10,185 bases of DNA from an uncultured Bacteroidota bacterium (GTDB lineage Bacteria; Bacteroidota; Bacteroidia; Chitinophagales; Chitinophagaceae): assembly GCA_903906615.1 (NCBI GenBank), contig CAIVKT010000587.1, positions 1 to 10,185 on the forward strand, given 5' to 3'. Below are positions 9,101 through 10,185 of this stretch, one piece after another (the first letter of the stretch is position 1; each line of letters opens with the position of its first letter). A model generated the notes under the pieces. It did not search any database, was not told where the DNA came from, and saw nothing but the letters and a program-made list of their open reading frames with translations. Position numbers and translations under genes: made by a program.

Positions 9101-10185
9101 ACTGCCGGGGTTGGCAACTATAGTGTAGGTGCCGCTCGTGGTATATCCACCCATGTCAAGTGGAAGTCCTGTACCCGGTATCACACCGCCAATTGCGGTG
9201 CTACCTATAAATGCCTGGTATCCAAAACCTGCGCCGGAGTTGCTAAGCCTGATGTGTGGGCCTGCACTTCCTGCGCAATATCCGCCACCGCCACTTACTA
9301 CATAAGCTGATGGTGATAATGTGATCGTAAATAATGAACTGGTAATACAACCTGTAGAAGTTAATGCAAATGAAATAGTAGCGCTACCTGTTGTTAGACC
9401 AGTAGCGATTCCTGTAGTTGCCCCAACACTAACCACTGATGTATTGCTGCTGCTCCATGTACCGGGGCCTGAAGCATCCGTTAAAGATGAAGCAAGTCCC
9501 GAACAAATATTGGTAGCGCCGGAGATGGCAGCAGGTAATGGGTTGACGGTAATTAAAGTGGCAACAGAACATCCGTTTGGAAATGTATAACTAATAGCTG
9601 GTGTTCCCGCTGCTATGCCGGCAACAGAACCCGTGGAACTGACTGTTCCCAGTAATGGATTACTGCTACTCCATGTTCCTCCTGTCGATGTTGTGGATAA
9701 TGTTGTAGCGCTGCCGGCGCACACACTTGTAATACCTGTTATAGATGCCGGTAAGGCATTTACAGTAATACCTGCTGTTGTAGTACATCCTGTAGGTAGC
9801 GTATAAGTAATAGTAGATGTGCCTGCGGAAATAGCGGTAACAACCCCTGTAGTAAAACCAATATTAGCTATTGAGGTTGTGTCACTTATCCAGGTGCCAC
9901 CTGTACTGCCATCAGTTAATGTGACAGATGAGCCTGCACAAACATTCATTGTCCCTGTTATTGTTGAGGGTAATGGATTAACTGTAAGAACAGCTATAGC
10001 AGTGCATCCTGTGGGCAAAGTGTAACTGATCAATGGATTGCCGGTTGCAATACCTGTTACGGAACCGGTAGGGCTGATGGTTCCCTGTAGTATATTGCTG
10101 CTGCTCCATGTGATGAAAAAGGAGTCCGCGTGTTTCAAGAGGCTCAGGAGGCTGAAAAGGCCGAAGATCTGGACACTCGAAGACC
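2903..10185 (-). CDS. Giant T9SS-secreted repeat protein, adhesin-like (N-terminus off the right edge)
   Basis: This single minus-strand frame has no stop from the right edge to the TAG at 2905-2903, over 2,400 codons. It is a modular extracellular protein. From the N side: Big2-like Ig repeats (about 10111-9308), twenty tandem 86-91 aa repeats with paired cysteines (9307-3986), three Ig/PKD-like domains (3985-3188) and a T9SS type A sorting domain (3187-2903). No catalytic motif is visible. Size, Ig-like modules and the sorting domain suggest an exported cell-surface or released adhesin, stalk or matrix protein, comparable in design (not in repeat sequence) to the gliding adhesin SprB. A TTG at 10138 is the only start-like codon near the edge. 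It is unlikely to be real, because it gives no signal peptide and falls in the middle of a repeat; a T9SS cargo needs an N-terminal Sec signal. Bases 10112-10185 may not belong to the gene. It converges on the GloVer fragment with a 19-bp overlap and no visible terminator. The general class is secure, the function inferred. Confidence 0.85.
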   Translation of the reverse strand, partial: SSSVQIFGLFSLLSLLKHADSFFITWSSSNILQGTISPTGSVTGIATGNPLISYTLPTGCTAIAVLTVNPLPSTITGTMNVCAGSSVTLTDGSTGGTWISDTTSIANIGFTTGVVTAISAGTSTITYTLPTGCTTTAGITVNALPASITGITSVCAGSATTLSTTSTGGTWSSSNPLLGTVSSTGSVAGIAAGTPAISYTFPNGCSVATLITVNPLPAAISGATNICSGLASSLTDASGPGTWSSSNTSVVSVGATTGIATGLTTGSATISFALTSTGCITSSLFTITLSPSAYVVSGGGGYCAGSAGPHIRLSNSGAGFGYQAFIGSTAIGGVIPGTGLPLDMGGYTTSGTYTIVANPGSSCATTMYGSATVTVNPLPNAYAVNGGGGYCASGSGVHVGLAGSDVSVDYQLFKNGTVLGSPIPGTGTTIDFGLETASGTYTVVATNSLTGCVNNMTGNTTVSVNSLPTAYSITGGGGYCPTSTGSLVGLSNSTSGISYQLYVSGTPAGTPVTTTGGAFSFGPQTTAGTYTVIATNTVSACTSNMTGSTIVSVNPLPTVFTVTGGGIYCTGTTGVHIGLNSSTIGVNYQLYNGSSTAGLAVAGTGAPLDLGIYTAAGTYTVSATSPITTCSNNMAGSATVTTNALPNQYTISTGGGYCLGGTGVDVNLPTSDVGVSYQLCNGLLPTGAAIAGTGSLIDFGNQTSAGTYTIKATNTTTGCVSTMTGSSVIVVNNPPIAFPVTGGGSYCSGGTGVNIGMSSTTSGVSYQLYNGTSTSGIAVVSGGGALSFGLQTASGGYTVVATSPAGCSANMTGSVFVSINPLPVAYTVGGGGGYCAGTAGTHITLSGSGVGRNYQLYNGSATVGTPVAGTGGPLDFGLITAVGTYTVSAVTTATGCASGMAGSTVVAINPLPTPYPVTVGGGGLYCAGGVGVPVGVSTLATGIGYQLYRNGTAIGGPVYSSGSAITFGNETLAGTYSVVAINPATGCIANMSTTVTVSTNPLPVPYTVRGGGGYCLGSSTGVNVILSGSATGTTYQLFNSGVSAGTFPGTGSPINFGAITATGTYSVIATNALTSCSVNMLSSVVVTTNPLPLAYTVLGGGAYCIGGTGVPVSLSGSSAAVNYQLYHGSATVGSPVAGTGSGLYFGLETATGPYAVIATDAVTGCTQTMTLTVSVTTTSLPTPYPVTGGGGYCAGGAGSVVNLGGSLGGVAYQLFVGGSPTGGTVSGTGSAITFGPQTTPGTYTVVASGGCAGPMTGSVAVSINPLPVAYAVSGGGSYCAGGTGLRVNLSNSQTGVKYQLYNAGSPVGGLVPGTGAALRFSALPAGSYEISAVNTTTSCTNNMADTVAITTNPLPVAYALTGGGNYCAGGTGATITLAGSAAGVNYQLYNGTAMVGTAVAGTSAAITFGPYTATGVYSIVATNVATGCSGNMANNDTIGISALPTAYAVTGGGNYCTGGTGRHIGLGGSQGGTSYQLYNGTVAVGPAIAGTGAALDLGIQTATGVYTIQATNTITGCTNTMTGSAAINVNPLPLAYSITGGGNYCIGGSGLHIGLSGSQSGTSYQLVYGSGTVSSITGSGASVDFGLQTATGTYKVVATNTATGCVNNLPDSTIISTGTTPHAYVVTGSGTAYCPGSAGIIVYMSGSDAGISYQLYRGTIPIATGVPGGSGALDFGPQTTPGTYTVIGSSTVGSCTGSMAGSASVSIAPLPNVYTVSGGGSYCAGGAGVHISLSGTQAGTRYQLYNGGTAVGSIVTGTGTSLDFGAQTATGSYTAVAISSIGCTSNMSGSPAISITPAPAVFTTTGGGNYCSGGTGVVVGLSSSVTGINYQLYYSVTAVGGPVAGTGLPLNMGLQTEAGSYTIVATNSTTGCSSNMTGSATVGINTAPTVYTVIGGGNYCPGSAGVHVGLSSSATGISYQLYDGTTAAGSAVTGTGAAIDFGPQTTSGLYKVTAHNTTTGCTANMSGTAVVGISTLPDVYTITGGGNYCSGTAGVHIGLSGSGAGVSYQVFNTGGTAAPAVIGTGGALDFGTFTTTGPYMVVATNGTTTCTSNMAGTASVSMTTTVIPAVTITTGGSDTVCAGLPVTFNAITTNGGGSPAYQWAINSVPVATSTGSYTYLPANGDVVSVVLASSALCAIPATATNNITMTVLPQLMPIVTIAADPGSTVCSGTRVTFTATAMNGGSAPAYQWRKNGGFESTTNSYTFAPENGDVVYCQLSSSYRCKLENIVNSPSVRMNVATPATPTLVVTADPNAHIANGEVATLNATITNGVAPVSYQWFVNGGPIPGATLPFYTNNNFANLDSVSCIVSTTGTCAGDTGSAGIRIYVSNVGVQQVNSAISNVQLIPNPNKGAFTLKGSLGTTLDQEVTIEITNMLGQNIYNSKAEIHNGSIDEKIQIGNIANGMYLVNLHTANGNQVFHMVIE
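3188..3985 (-). repeat. Three Ig/PKD-like domains before the sorting domain
   Basis: Three units of 87, 90 and 89 residues (3985-3725, 3724-3455 and 3454-3188) share VTI or VTA, an N-terminal cysteine (TVCAG, TVCSG), the Ig-like core YQW followed by a turn (INS, RKNGG, FVNGG), and a later aspartate-valine strand (GDVVSV, GDVVYC, LDSVSC). The third unit lacks the first cysteine (IANG replaces VCAG) but has two later ones. They probably form a beta-sandwich spacer between the long repeat array and the sorting domain. Confidence 0.7.
3986..9307 (-). repeat. Twenty tandem 86-91 aa repeats with two invariant cysteines
   Basis: The array encodes 20 in-register copies, 1,774 residues in all. In protein order they start at 9307, 9043, 8776, 8509, 8242, 7975, 7711, 7444, 7171, 6904, 6637, 6379, 6115, 5848, 5581, 5317, 5047, 4783, 4516 and 4249. 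The pattern is [AVP]Y-x-V-x-GGGxYC, then GxxLSxS, then YQLYNG, GTG followed by a DFG-like triplet, QTxxGTYTVVATN, GC or SC, xNMTGS, and the linker NPLP. Every copy keeps YC near position 11 and a second cysteine near position 71; only copy 5 has an extra one (QLCNG). Lengths are 88 or 89 in most copies, with 86 in copy 11, 90 in copy 16 and 91 in copy 8. The copies are diverged, so the array is old enough to have drifted while holding its core. I do not recognise a named domain. Confidence 0.9.
9308..10111 (-). repeat. Big2-like bacterial Ig repeats, three full and one partial
   Basis: Full units lie at 9967-9749 (73 aa), 9748-9533 (72 aa) and 9532-9308 (75 aa), with the end of a fourth at 10111-9968. 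Each reads ITG-x-x-x-VCAG, then LT-x-x-STGGTWSSSN, a variable VSS-TG-x-V-x-GI strand, G-T-x-x-ISYTLPTGC and ITVNPLP. TWSSSN followed by TG-x-V-x-G is the hallmark of the Big2/invasin-type Ig fold found in bacterial surface proteins. Each full unit has two cysteines placed like those of the adjoining 20-copy array. The array is interrupted at 10111, just inside the TWSSSN motif. Confidence 0.78.
10112..10185. other. Right-edge segment unrelated to the repeat gene
   Basis: The repeat pattern stops exactly at 10111: on the minus strand the residues before TWSSSN should be STGG but are instead ADSFFI and other non-repeat sequence. Read on the plus strand from 10112 the DNA has a coding-like bias, with most codons starting in G or A, and gives the charged stretches DEKGVRVFQEAQEAEK and AEDLDTRR, very unlike the almost uncharged neighbour. 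The minus frame is also open here. It is too short to identify; it may be a real junction or a chimeric end. Confidence 0.45.

Noticed and set aside
3986..9307. Regularly spaced repeats considered as a CRISPR or other DNA-level array
   Set aside because: The period is about 267 bases, always a multiple of three and in frame; conservation is at the protein level.
3344..9806. Many plus- and minus-strand open frames of 60-180 codons inside the giant gene
   Set aside because: They recur with the repeat period, have odd Cys-, His- and Arg-rich composition and follow from the GC-rich repeats; they are shadows of the minus-strand gene.
10136..10138. TTG as the true start of the giant protein
   Set aside because: The frame is open beyond it, it is followed by no signal peptide, and it falls where a Big2 repeat should continue.

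Overview
The window looks like Bacteroidota DNA, probably Chitinophagales or Sphingobacteriales. Four things point there: a type IX secretion (T9SS) type A sorting domain, a Bacteroidota-style TonB-dependent receptor fragment, GloVer-type tandem repeats, and a TAnnTTTG promoter element with no Shine-Dalgarno sequence in front of the LysR gene. The genus cannot be fixed from the sequence. The left third is AT-rich; the right two thirds are one GC-richer repetitive gene.

Layout. Positions 1-588 (minus) hold the N-terminal half of purK, a purine biosynthesis enzyme, cut by the left edge. A 119-bp divergent intergenic region carries a good promoter for a complete LysR-type regulator at 708-1631 (plus). 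Between about 1677 and 2921 lie gene pieces packed end to end: a possible C-terminal tail of an unknown minus-strand protein (1677 to about 1807), an internal slice of a TonB-dependent outer-membrane receptor (1799-2527) with two compensating frameshifts, and a signal-peptide GloVer-repeat protein (2534-2921) broken by one extra T in a poly-T run and cut after two repeats. None looks functional.

Positions 2903-10185 (minus) are one open frame of more than 2,400 codons with no beginning inside the window. It encodes a giant secreted, cell-surface repeat protein. From N to C terminus it holds three and a half Big2-like Ig repeats of about 73 aa, twenty tandem copies of an 86-91 aa repeat with two invariant cysteines, three Ig/PKD-like domains of about 89 aa, and a T9SS type A sorting domain. 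It is best read as a T9SS-exported adhesin-like or stalk-like protein. I do not recognise the 20-copy repeat as a named domain.

The last 74 bases (10112-10185) do not continue the repeat pattern and look like unrelated sequence. With the abrupt breaks near 1807, 2500 and 2905, this makes the window a mosaic of joined pieces: either a truly rearranged, decaying locus or a chimeric assembly. The genes do not form one pathway. purK and the LysR gene share a control region; the rest is surface and secretion related. I see no RNA genes, CRISPR array, complete mobile element or defence system.
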